Assembly: GCF_958298935.1 (NCBI RefSeq)
Contig: NC_084931.1
Span: 16,581,334 to 16,645,333, forward strand
Direction: 5' to 3'
Length of the DNA: 64,000 nt
Source: Phragmites australis
Lineage: Eukaryota; Streptophyta; Magnoliopsida; Poales; Poaceae
Shown here: in pieces, positions 34,440 through 44,938 of the stretch
How positions within the stretch are numbered: position 1 is the first letter of the stretch
Layout of the letters: each line of letters opens with the position of its first letter
Made by a program: the position numbers and the translations under genes
Notes under the pieces: generated by a model
The model's input: the letters and a program-made list of their open reading frames with translations, nothing else
What the model was told of the DNA's origin: nothing
Database searches by the model: none

Positions 34440-34790
34440 TGATGAGGACATCACTCCTTCGGTTACACGCACCACAAATATTCCTCCTCCCGCTGCTGTA
34501 ATTCAAGGTCCTTTGACAAGAGCTCGTGCACGAGAACTTAATTATCAGGTGAACTCGTTCCTCGCTGTCCATACAAATGTTTCTAAGGATTGGATGCTAC
34601 TAACTTATTGCGATGATTTTATTATCCTTAGGAACCTGAGAGAAGATCCATATAAGCACAAGTGTAACCGGAGGGCTACCGCGCATAAATCCAGTTCTGT
34701 CCCCAAGATCAATTTGGAATCGGAATTACAGACAGCACCAAATTCAAATGACCATAACTCTTGATTCCGAAAGGTGGTCGAGGCCCATGA
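34440..34790 (+). repeat. CRM-like Gypsy LTR, left part, containing the end of pol
   Basis: The sequence from TGATGAGGACATCACT at 34440 aligns with the LTR start TGATAAGGACATCACT of the minus-strand Gypsy element ending at 62390. In both, the LTR still encodes the polyprotein tail (IQGPLTRARARELNYQVNSF here). CRM-type chromoviruses are known for a pol gene that runs into the LTR. The left border with CACTA DNA is sharp. The right limit is uncertain. Confidence 0.6.
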
Positions 34791-37700
34791 GTACTTGTTG
34801 GAAAGGTCACGACATGCCCATCGTTGGCCACCGATTTCCCCTCCAGTTCTCCCGCTCTCTCCTTTCTCTCTCGCTCTCTCTTCACCCATGCTTGCACGCC
34901 CATATCCTGTCACACCGTGCGACTTGTGTGCCCGCGCTTGCGTGGTCGACGCAGGCACCCATGCCATGGGAAACGCGATGAGCTTATCCTACCACATCAC
35001 AGCCAACGACCGCACGACGTTACGCGCTGCACTTCCTCACTGCTCTGCCTCCCTCTATAAATAGAGCCGCCCAGCCTCTCTCGCCCTTGTTTACCCGATT
35101 CTCCACCACCACAGTGCCGCCTCCACCGCAATTCCCACCACTGCAACCTCACCGTCGCCAATCCACCGTCGATGTGCCACCGAGAAGCACCAGGGAGCCC
35201 TCGCTGTCTCTGTGCCATCGTCCATTCACCGGAAGCCCAACGGAAGACCGTCCGAGCCAGAGCTAAGCCGCTCCACCGCCAACGCGTCGACTCTCCGTCG
35301 GCCAGCATCCCGCTTCTCTCCATCTCTGAGCACGGTGAGCACCTTGAGCCCCTAGCACCCCCTCTTAGATAGCATGTAGTCACCCCCCAACTCTCTCTTG
35401 GTTGGTTGCCGCACGCTGCCGTGTGTTGGCCTTCCGCCACTGTGCTTTTGCCATCACCGGCATGCTGGTGCTCCGTGCGTGTGGCCAGCCATCGTGCCAT
35501 GATACCTAGGGGCCTCAGGCCCCTTTTCTTTGCAGGATGGTGCCTCCCAGTGTAGGGGAGGTGCTGCCCGATTTTCTGCACCGCTGCCCCCCTCTTCGGC
35601 CATTGTCTGGTATCGCTTCCGCCGCCGGCCGCAGACGTTGAACCACCACTAGGTCAGCCGTGTTGTGTAGATCCTCGCCATGGAATTCCCGTCGCAAAAC
35701 CCTGGCTGGAACGTGTCACCGGCGAGCCTTCCAGCAACCTCCGCTGCAATTCCTCGCCGCTGCTGTTCTCTCCCCCTTCTCTGTCGTGTGTCCGTGCACG
35801 CGCATGGCGGGGCTCGCCTGCGCTCCTCTCGGCCTGGCCTGCAGGCCGGCTCAGCCCAGTAGCGACTGACCTGCCAAGCTGGCCCAGCCGCCCATGGGCC
35901 GGCCCAGCTTCTCAGCCCATAAAGCCAGCCGGGCCAACCCGAGTGGGCTAGTACATTGTAGCCCAGTACTGTGCAACCCAAGCCAGTCCCAACCCATCTA
36001 GGCCCGGATCCGGCCCAATCCAAGCCCATTTCGGCCAACCAGTTACTGTTCATATGGGTCCCACCAAATCACTATTCATGTAGGCCCATGTTACTATTAA
36101 GTGGGCCCACCTATGGGTCCCACCTATGAACAGTACCATTCGTAATTTACTGATTTAATTTCTGATTAAATCTTCTGGGAGCGATAACTTCTCCGTTCTG
36201 GCTTCGATTTCGGAGATTCTTTCGCTAAAATTCATCTAAAATCAAGATATACTCATCTATCACATTTTGATATCTATTAGGGATCATTTGTCTTTCCATT
36301 TGGTGTTATTTGATTCTTCTATAGTATAGTCGTTTTTTATTGTAGTCGCAATTGCAGAATAACCAGAGTTTTGCGAGTGCTGTGCAGGAAGTGTCAGAAG
36401 CAAGGAGGATCCAGACTACAACCAAGAACTCAAAGAGAACTTCAGAGAAGGTAGGCCCTATCCCCTTGATCATATTGAACCTATGTTTTCAAATAATCTA
36501 CATGATCAACTTAAAACTGAACTTATATCGCATGTGCTATGTATTGCGCTTTTACAAATTGCTTGCAATAGTTAATTCTATTCAACACTTGCCATGCTAT
36601 AAATGCTATCATCCGGAACACATATCACCCTAGTATTACCTGTTGTTATCTATATTAATAACAGACGACGCCTTGATATCTAGCATTCTTAGGATTGAAT
36701 ACTTCTCCTCAGAGACGTCGCTTTTAAAACACTTCTTCTTGGAGATAAGACTTATTGTTATCAATGATAACTCATATACCATGAATCTTTGATGGTTGTG
36801 AATTCTGTGATGGTTGTGAAATCCTTGATGTCGTGTGGGATATGGTGGGAGCTGTATAAAAATGGGTGAAAACTGCTTTGGCAGGGGTAAGGTAGAATAG
36901 TACTCTGGACGAGGATGCTCTTGGGGGCTTGAGGTACCTTTGTGGTATTCATTGATGGAAGATACCTGCCCTAGCCGTTTAAGGACCGAGTCATTTCGCA
37001 GCCATGCCTTAGCAACTCCCGTGCAACCATGCGTCTTGAATGGGCAGGACTTGACTTCTCCTTCACGGAACTGAGTTGGGCATCATACTAGGAGGCTGGG
37101 AGCAACGAGCAGTCACGTGCCCATCTGTCCCTCTGTTTGGAAGTTGCTAGTACCGGACTAGGATTAAAATGGGGACTGGCCTTCAGTACATGGACTCTGG
37201 CACTTGGGGTAAATCTCGTAGAAAAGCCCGGCAGGAAAAGTGATTGGAGTGTCTCGGTATGATTCGCTCCTCTACTTACAACAGTTGAAGGCTGAGCATA
37301 CCGTGTGGGTAAAGTTGTACAACCTTTACAGAGTGTAAATCTATTCGAATAGTCGTATCCACGGTCATGGACATGCAAAGGTAGAACCTTTTTGACTAGA
37401 CTCTGGTGTGTGTGTCTTGATGAGTGAGTGTGGACTAGATGTCTGCGTGATGAGATTGCTGGCTGAATTCGCCAGGATCTATGTGGTACTAGAGGTACAC
37501 CAGATGCGATGAAAGGTACTAAGGAGGACAGCCCCTCCTAAGACCGAGAAAACCCCAGATATAGCTTGTTAATTGGTTTTGAACTTAAACTATTTTAAAG
37601 ACAATCATAGATGATACAGTTGTACATCTTCATAAATTACTTTACACCTAAAACTAAACCGTAAAGCTTTATCCTTGAATTGCCGCTTTATGCATCTATC

Positions 37701-38062
37701 AACACCTTGAAGTAGTATAGGGCTTGCTGAATACCTTCCGTACTCATTATTGCTGTTATTTAGATGAGGAAGCCGATGCTGACTTTGTCAGAGGTGAAGG
37801 CATGGATGAAGAATAGTCTTAGAAGTCGTGCCCGCACCCTAAGCTGCTTGTGGCTTAGGCTTTTGTTTGCTGCTGTGTTTTTTTGGCCTCTCAGCCATGT
37901 TTGTATTATTCGGTATGGTTTGTAAACCTTTATACTCTGTAACTTTAATAATTTTATTCAAAGTTTGACTGTGATACTACAACTGTTATACTGTGCGTAT
38001 CAGCTACTTAATCCAGGGACTGATACTTGAGGCACAGGAGATATCGGGAATGGGGTCTTACA
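34791..38062 (+). repeat. Long LTR-derived sequence, boundaries unclear
   Basis: This looks like one long plant Gypsy LTR. It has a TATA box at 35056-35063 (cTATAAATAgagcc), a Pro/His-rich leader, a stretch rich in 'gggtcccacc' and 'ggcccagc' (35870-36125), and an end reading 'ggggtcttaca' at 38062. I cannot find a matching TGTAAGA start, a primer binding site or a target duplication. It may be one LTR from 34440 or a second LTR nested in or joined to the CRM-like one. Frames such as 35649-36053 minus and 36352-36633 plus show no known domain. Confidence 0.45.
36352..37816 (+). other. Possible spliced small gene inside the LTR
   Basis: A 33-codon frame (36352-36450) ends exactly at a donor-like 'gtaggccc'. 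An acceptor-like 'gttatttag' ends at 37763 before a short acidic frame EADADFVRGEGMDEE closed by TAG (37814-37816). The phases of the two pieces do not match under the simplest splice, so a join is not supported as it stands. This may be the relic of an LTR intron or a captured exon. Confidence 0.25.
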
Positions 38063-38402
38063 GTTGAGATGGACCATGTCCACCTAGACCACTACATAGC
38101 TCTGTCACACCTCAACACATTGGAGCATCTTTTGCAGTGGCTGCACCTGACCCCTTGCGACCTCAATGGTGAAACTGCCTAGCCTAAAAATGAGGGTGCA
38201 TGGCGTGGGCTGTTGAGGTCATCTATGGGATCATGGAAGCTCTGGTCCACCTTAATGGACACATAACTACTCTTTTCTAGGACAGCAGGCCTCATACTAA
38301 CTGGTACAATCTGAAGTCCCTAGGCACGAAGCAAGCTACTCACCTATTCCATGACATCCTAATTGACTTCAACCCAAATCCTCTGGGAAAGCTGCTCAAT
38401 AT

Positions 38403-38591
38403 CTATGGGCACATTCCTCTTCCTCTTCCAATACATGCCATTGTGTTTTGATGCTTATACCAAGGGGTTCCACAAACAGGGCACTCATGCAAGTCTGCAT
38501 ACTCTCCATGGTAAATAATACAGTCTTGCTTGCAAGTATGAATTCTTTGCACTTGCATTCCTAAAGGATAAATTATTTTCTTTGCTTCATA
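38403..38591 (-). pseudogene. TnpD-type fragment of CACTA-C, distal part
   Basis: On minus it reads YEAKKIIYPLGMQVQRIHTC and then CIIYHGEYADLHECPVCGTP, the segment that follows the transposase-associated domain in CACTA TnpD proteins. It directly continues, in sense, the part right of CACTA-B (40946-41601). The rest of the transposase is missing. DNA at 38063-38402 probably belongs to the same gene but is too decayed to place. Confidence 0.7.
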
Positions 38592-40945
38592 CACTACTAC
38601 AGAACCCCACATAATAGCCGCCACCTTCAGTGCCGGTTCAAAGGAACCGATACTAAAAGTGGTATCAGTGCCAGTTCTAAAACTCCTGCCCGCGATCGAG
38701 GGCTTGGAGTTAAGAACCAGCACTGATAGTGGTGTTTCAGTACCGGTTCATCTTTAAACTGGCACTGATAGCATCCTACAGTATATATAGCCCATCTTCT
38801 TCCCCATCTCGACCCAGAACAAAGCCGCCGCCACCGCAACCCAGTGTTACAGCGCCTCCTTGCCATTTTTTTTGGCAATTCAAGGTTTTTTTTTTTGCGT
38901 GGGAGCCTTCAAAATTTGGAGGAGTCAACTGTTTTAAGGTTAGTGAGATGATTTATATTTTATTTTTGGATAGATTACTTGGTAGATTGCTCTAGGGTTG
39001 ATGATGGATGGTGCTTGTTCCATGGTTATGGATTTAGAGATGTAGTTGAGATCTAATTTAGGTAAAGTTTGCAACTTTGTCATTGTTAGATGTATAGAGA
39101 TGATCTACATTTGATTCTTAGTTGGATTTTAGTTGCTAGATTGCTCTAGGTTTGAATTTAGGTGGTTGTTAGTTGGTGTTGAAATTTGGAATGAGCAAGA
39201 GCTCAAATATCCATATAAATTAGAGAAAGATCGCAATTTTATCATTGTAGATGATTTAACGAGTAGATTAAAAGTAACATGTAAATAGAGTTGGGTGTCT
39301 ACATTAAAATCTAGGGACAGTTGCAAATTTGCCACTTGTTGAACCGTTATTGCCATTCAAAAATTGCAAAAATACCGCTAAAACTGTCATTCGAGTGGCA
39401 TCCAAAGAATAAAAAGTCAGGAGGTATTTGCAAAATGTCTCTAAAATCTAGCTCTAATTTTCTAGTATGTGGATTGCGTATATTTTTAAAGTCATGAATT
39501 TTAGTAATAATCTAATGGATTTCCTTTGTTAATTAATCAACGTAGTGAATTTAACATGTACAGTTGATAAAATTCTGTGTTGTAGGGATGGCACGTCCAC
39601 ACAAGGATCGCAATTGGACTCGGTAGCCTTTGGAAGGCGGGTCCCCAACCCGACCCAAGTACCGGAAGGAGATGTGCCCTCAAATAGGGACCAATCAGGA
39701 TGCGAGGTAATTCAATGAATATGTTCTAGATTTTGAAATATTTAATGATTATAAATCCAATATGTTTAATTATAATGATTTGCAGATGGACCGGTCATGG
39801 ATGTACAAGGAACGAGGGCCAGAGTTCATTATTGGCATCGAGGCTTTTTTTAGGGCTGCCGCAGCGTACAAGAAGCCAAAAAGGAAGCGTGATGAGCACT
39901 ATATATGCTGTCCATGTGTTGACTGCACGAATGAGAAGCATTTTTCAAACATAGAGCAAATCCGTGCACACTTGATTCACAGGGGTTTCAAGGCTAGCTA
40001 CACCCGTTGGACTGAGCACTGTGAACTTGCAGATGTTGGACGTGAAGGGCAACCAACAGTCGAAGTAGACAAAGGCAACGATCCGACGGCTAACGAAGAC
40101 TTCGATATGTCGGTATTTGAAGATACTTTTGTGGAGAACGATGATTGAGACACTTTTGTTGGCAACAATGAAGAAGGCATAGAACAAATGTTGCGCGATA
40201 GGGAGGGGGACTTCACCGGTGAAAGATAACATCAAAAGTACCAGCGCATGATAGAGGACTCTAAAATACCAGTTTACCTGAACAGTAAAGATGAGCACAG
40301 CAAGTTGCATGTGGTGCTAACACTGATGTAAATGAAGGCTAGCAATGGTTGGGCCGATAAGGGCTTCAATGAATTGTTAGAATTCTTGAGGGAATTGCTT
40401 CTAGAGGGAATGTGTTGCCCGAAAACACGTACCATGCCAAGCAAGTTATCTGTCCGTTGGGATTGGAAGTAGAGAAAATACATGCATGTGGAAACGACTG
40501 CATGTTGTTCTGCAGCGAGGATGCAGACTTGGAAGCGTGTCGCGTTTGCAATGCACCACGGTACAAGAGCAATGTTGATGGTATCGAGAGCGATGGCGTG
40601 GGGGTGAAAAGAAAGAAGAAAAGACCCCCCGTTAAGGTGGCTTGGTATTTTCCTATAATCCCCTGTTTGAAGCGATTGTTTGTTAACAGAGCAAATACCA
40701 AGCTGATGCGATGGCACGCCGAACAGCGCAAGAAAGATGGAATGCTTAGACACCCTGCTGATGGCATGCAATGGATATCAGTGCCGGTTGGTAATACTAA
40801 CCGGCACTGATAGTGATTTTCAGTACCGGTTCCATACCCGACACTGATAGTCACTGACTATCAGTGCTAATTAATCAGTGCCGGTTCATAAACCGACACT
40901 GATCACATTTTTGAACAGGCACTGATCACCTCTTCTGCGGTAGTG
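38592..40945 (+). mobile_element. CACTA-B, small complete CACTA element (2.35 kb)
   Basis: Ends are CACTACTACAGAA at 38592 and 'ttctgcggtagtg' ending at 40945, with a perfect 3-bp target duplication ATA (38589-38591, 40946-40948). Subterminal repeats are of the 'agtgccggttc' and 'ggcactgata' type at both ends. It keeps only the first part of a TnpD gene and is therefore a deletion derivative of an autonomous element. It sits inside the TnpD gene of CACTA-C. Confidence 0.92.
39786..40810 (+). pseudogene. TnpD N-terminal remnant of CACTA-B
   Basis: The start ATG at 39786 follows the acceptor-like 'atttgcag', as in CACTA-2. MDRSWMYKER opens the transposase-associated domain: YICCPCVDCTNEKHFSNIEQ, LIHRGFKASYTRWTEHCE. 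An acidic linker follows, then QVICPLGLEVEKIHACGNDC and FPIIPCLKRLF. The reading frame shifts (near 40150-40410) and then runs into the 3' subterminal repeats at ~40770 (ISVPVGNTNRH, stop). The catalytic Transposase_21 core and everything after it are absent, so it cannot act as a transposase. Confidence 0.85.
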
Positions 40946-41601
40946 ATAGGTGGATGTGAGCAGCAGATTCGTCTTGGGAAGCAATGCTGTTAACAGACAT
41001 AACAATGCAGTGAAACTCTTATCAACCATCCATTGCTTGCCTTTAATTTCAAAAATAAGATTACAACATACAATGTGTATTTCTCCTTACAACCTGGATA
41101 TAATGGTACCTTTGAGTGTCGGACAAATTCTTTAAATTTAGCAAAGTCTCTATCATTGTATTCATCATTCTACTTAGAATCATGGATCATCTGCTCCAAA
41201 TTATCAAGAATAACATCAACTCAATCTATGAAGTCATAAACAATATCTTTGACATCCCTGTCAGGAATAACTTGGTACACATTACACTCAGGAACACCTT
41301 CTGCATCCATATCGTCATCATGGTCATTCACGTCTTCTTTGCCGTGCTTGGTTCAACATGTATAGTTCTCTTTGAATCCACACATAATCAAGTGTGCATA
41401 TATATTCTGTGCCTTTGAAATTTTCTCTAAATTTTGAAATCAATGCATCAACATGTATAGTTCTCTTTGAATCCACACATAATCAATTTCTCATTCTTGT
41501 TCAACATATCCGCCTCAGCAGCCCACATCAATCCAGATATACCATTAAGAAACTCATCACAAGTAGGATTCTATAGATACATCTAACTTCGGTCAGCCAT
41601 C
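40946..41601 (-). pseudogene. TnpD-type N-terminal part of CACTA-C
   Basis: Read on minus from an ATG at 41599-41601, the start resembles MADRS.MYL, the N-terminal signature of the transposase-associated domain, with stops where Trp is expected. It continues through WAAEADMLNKNEKLIMCGF. Then come an acidic stretch and YNDRDFAKFKEFVRHSKVPL before the CACTA-B insertion. Frameshifts and several stops are present. Confidence 0.65.
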
Positions 41602-42190
41602 TGCAATTTCCAAACTATATCAGTTAGTGAATAATCAATCTATTATAGCTCACATAGCAACATTCAGTAGATTTTTGGATAATTTAGTTTTTTCTACCCT
41701 ACTCAAACCCAATCTACCAATTTGCAACTAAAGAAGGTATAAAGAGATAAATACTAACATCTTAGAATCCCAAGAACCAAGTCAAACTTAAAATCTATCA
41801 CACGTTTCTTGGACTCCAAAGAAATCACACCGCAAGGTAGAGGGTACTCGTGTATATTCTATCTGAAAACCCATGTAGATCGCCCTGTATTAGAGCAATA
41901 ATTGAGATCCACAGATGGTTATTAGAATAGACTATCTATATGTTCTCCTTTCTAAAGATGATCTTTAACTATAGACGATTTCTCATAGTAATCTATCTGT
42001 GTCTATCATACATGCACATAGTTTTTAAAAAAAAAATATTTGTAAGTTCTGGCACACTGAGATGGCTAGTTTACAGACATGTATGTCTTAATAATTGTTT
42101 CTGGGTACTTTATCAGTGATGGATCTTAGAAAACTGTTCGTGATATTTTATCTACTTTCACTATTTATATAATAATGTTATTTTGTAGTA

Positions 42191-43372
42191 ATATATTTAA
42201 CCTAGCTATTTTGTAAGTGCTGAAGCACCTTCTAGAGAGCATTCATTTTGGTCACGTCGCTCCGTTATACTGAGTATCTACCCTGGAACAAAGATTAAAA
42301 AAGGTTTGTCCATGTGTAGTACGAACCTAGACCGAAAATTAAACATGCAAATTAGTTAGGTGCGTACGCGTGGTTCTGCATGTGAACTACACCTATACAA
42401 TCAATATGCTATATTGCAGTTCTAAAAAAAAATGCTATATTGCACCCGGCCCAGCAGTTCGGTTGGGCAACCAACCTCACAAGTCACAAGTATTAATTAT
42501 TTGTACTCGAATCTAATAGATAAATCTGCTGCGAGCCTACGTTCTTTTGATTTTTAAAATGAGAAATCAATTTCTACCTCAACCAAACCCACTATCGATG
42601 AGAATAGACTACATGTCTTGTATTAATATCTAGTTAAATAATCACTAATGTACAATTCCCGGCTCCTAAACAATTTTGTGGTCTAGTTGCGCTGTGTACC
42701 TTTTCATTTTTTTACACATATCGAATTCTAAGATTTTTTCTTTTAAATATATCTTTTATCTAACTGTCTAGTTATAATTCGATGTTATATATTTCTCCCG
42801 ACAGCTAACGAGGGAACATACTAACGTGACCAAGTTTTATTTGACGCTTGATTCCATTGTCAATGCTAGCATGTGTAGCCAATTATTTTTGTCATAGGTG
42901 AATGGAAATTTGTGCTTAATGACCATATATAATTGTATTGTCTCTCCATAAATTTCTCTTAAATTCTTAAGAATTACACTCAGTTCATAACTCAAAGGTA
43001 TAGCATTTTAGAAAGTATAAAGCACCATATAAATTGATCATGTTTGTGAAAAATATTTTTCATATTACAATAGTTTAAGTCTTTTCCACTAACATATTAA
43101 TTTAAAATGGTAGTGAAAGTTAACTGCCCGAAACCATGGTGATATCCAGTACATGATATATCATCGACTACCGTTTTCTTGAAACCAGGGCGATATCAAG
43201 TCTTTTCTACTATACAACCTCCTCTTGAAAAAAAGGAAGGATATTAACCACTCCATTGGGTGTTCCAACGGGCAAGGCACCTGGTTGTCTTGCTAAAGAC
43301 CACGGTTGCATGACAAACTATATATTTGCTATGCTATTGGGGAAATTTACGAATTTACAGAACCTATGACCG
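42191..43372. other. AT-rich intergenic stretch, no gene
   Basis: No coding frame, known repeat end or RNA gene was recognised over about 1.2 kb. Two short similar phrases, 'gaaaccatggtgatatc' near 43131 and 'gaaaccagggcgatatc' near 43181, are offset by ~50 bp. Confidence 0.5.
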
Positions 43373-44906
43373 CACTACCACAAAATAAGTGAAAGCAGAC
43401 GGTATGTCATATACGATTTTTTAGACCTGACACTGAAAAATACCCATATATGGTTGCTAAGATAGGTATGTTTGTAACACGAGCATCGTCCGGGTGTGCT
43501 AGAACTCACATACGATTTTTACAAATCTATCTGTTTCTATCATGCAGATACAGATAGATTATACAAGAAATCGTCTGACACAGATCACAGACACATGGTA
43601 CTATTTTAAATTCGACACCTCGCTCTTCCGCTTCCCACTACCCCTATAGACACGAACTGCTCATCTCCCTCACTAAAGCAACAATAAGTTCATCTCCCTT
43701 GCTCTTTCCGTTGCCATCTAAGTCCCTTCCCAGAGGTTTTTTAGGGTTTATTTTCGCGAGGGAGGTTCAAGATCTGGGCCCCGAATCCCCTTCCCTACAC
43801 TGAGATGAGTAGGGTTTGCATCGCAATTTTTTTAGGTAATGTGTTGTTTGTGTGTGCCAGAACTGCAATAGAACGTCTTTGTTTATTGCTATCGATCACT
43901 AAGAGTATGGGGTTGTTCTTATGACTGCTTCAACGGTTTAGATGCTTGGCATCGATTTCAGTCCTATGGAATATGTGTTCTTCACTGATGTGAAGGGCAG
44001 CACCACGGACCCAATTTATGTTGTGAATTGTGTTTTGTTGGCTTTTATTTCTGATGAAAATTTCTCAATTGTTGTTCGTCACAATGGTGACATTTTTGTG
44101 AATTGTAAGATTGGTTTGAACCATCATCTCTTACTTAACAAGGGCTGGAGGTTTGGATGCAACGTAGTTTGGTTCTGGCACATGACTGAGTTAGGATGGA
44201 GCCAGATTCGGATGACATTAAGATGATGATTGAAGAAAATACTTTGGTTGAGATTGTGGTGAAACGCAAGCGGCTAAGATGATGTCAACATCCTTCTAGA
44301 AGACGATGTCAATGATGTAAATCATCTCATCCTTCTGGAAGATAGCGCCAATGATATCAATCATCTCATCCTTCTAGAAGACCACATATATAATTATGAA
44401 TTGTGTATAGGTTTATGTTCTTAACAATGTGTGCTGCTACGATTGTGTATAGAGAGCAATGCGTTCTTATGTGTTATATATCAATGTAATGTTCTTATGT
44501 ATATACATGTGATATTTTTATTTAGGTGATGTATGCCATATTATGAAGGTAGGCAGGAAGCAAAATGGTTTCTCAAGAGGGAAAGGGTCACAGACGTTTT
44601 TTAAAAAAAAAACATGTCTATGACATTTTGTATAGGCAGGTTTCAACAAAAACCATCTATGATATTTAATAGGCACATAGCATTTTTTAGAAAAACCTGT
44701 CTATGTGTATTGCGAAACTGACATGTGTATAGCTATATTAGAGATGCGGGTGTTATTTAGACCCATTTATGTGTAGCTTTATTATAGACAAAGTTATAAC
44801 AGTATGTAACAAGAAAGATATCATAGACACTTTCACAAAGATGAAAACCTATAACCATTTGTAATAGGGTTTAAAACTATCCGTGATAACCCGTTTTGAG
44901 GTAGTA
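43373..44906 (+). mobile_element. CACTA-D, non-autonomous CACTA element (1.53 kb)
   Basis: Left end CACTACCACAAAATAAGTG; right end 'cccgttttgaggtagta', which inverts to TACTACCTCAAAACGGG, 11 of 13 terminal bases matching with one change in the final G. The flanks are 'ccg' and 'tcg', a 3-bp duplication with one transition. Motifs such as 'catagacaggtttt', 'tctatctgtttct' and their inverted forms fill both ends. No transposase is present. Confidence 0.7.
43942..44226 (+). CDS. Unassigned 94-residue frame inside CACTA-D
   Basis: This frame (MLGIDFSPMEYVFFTDVKGS ..., ending IRMTLR) lies in the middle of a non-autonomous CACTA element, after a leader with 'tagggtttattttcgcg' that looks like a plant 5' untranslated region. 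Its composition is that of a folded, mixed polar and hydrophobic protein. I recognise no domain. It could be a captured host exon, the first exon of a degenerate element protein, or chance. The spacing to the CACTA ends gives no further clue. Confidence 0.25.
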   Translation: MLGIDFSPMEYVFFTDVKGSTTDPIYVVNCVLLAFISDENFSIVVRHNGDIFVNCKIGLNHHLLLNKGWRFGCNVVWFWHMTELGWSQIRMTLR

Positions 44907-44938
44907 TCGGCAGGTTATTATGTCTCTTTTTGACCGGG

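Larger units (their letters stand above)
38063..42190 (-). mobile_element. CACTA-C, minus orientation, truncated and split by CACTA-B
   Basis: The right edge 'ataatgttattttgtagta' (to 42190) is a CACTA-like terminus with its last base changed. The adjacent DNA has 'atagacgatttct' and 'acagatggtta' type subterminal motifs (41880-42010). A TnpD-type gene reads on minus from 41601. The left edge is cut at 38062 by LTR-derived DNA, and 38592-40945 is a later CACTA insertion. Confidence 0.6.

Noticed and set aside
35649..36053. 134-residue minus-strand frame in the long LTR
   Set aside because: It is driven by repeated 'ggcccagc' and 'gggtccca' phrases; no domain or codon pattern supports it.
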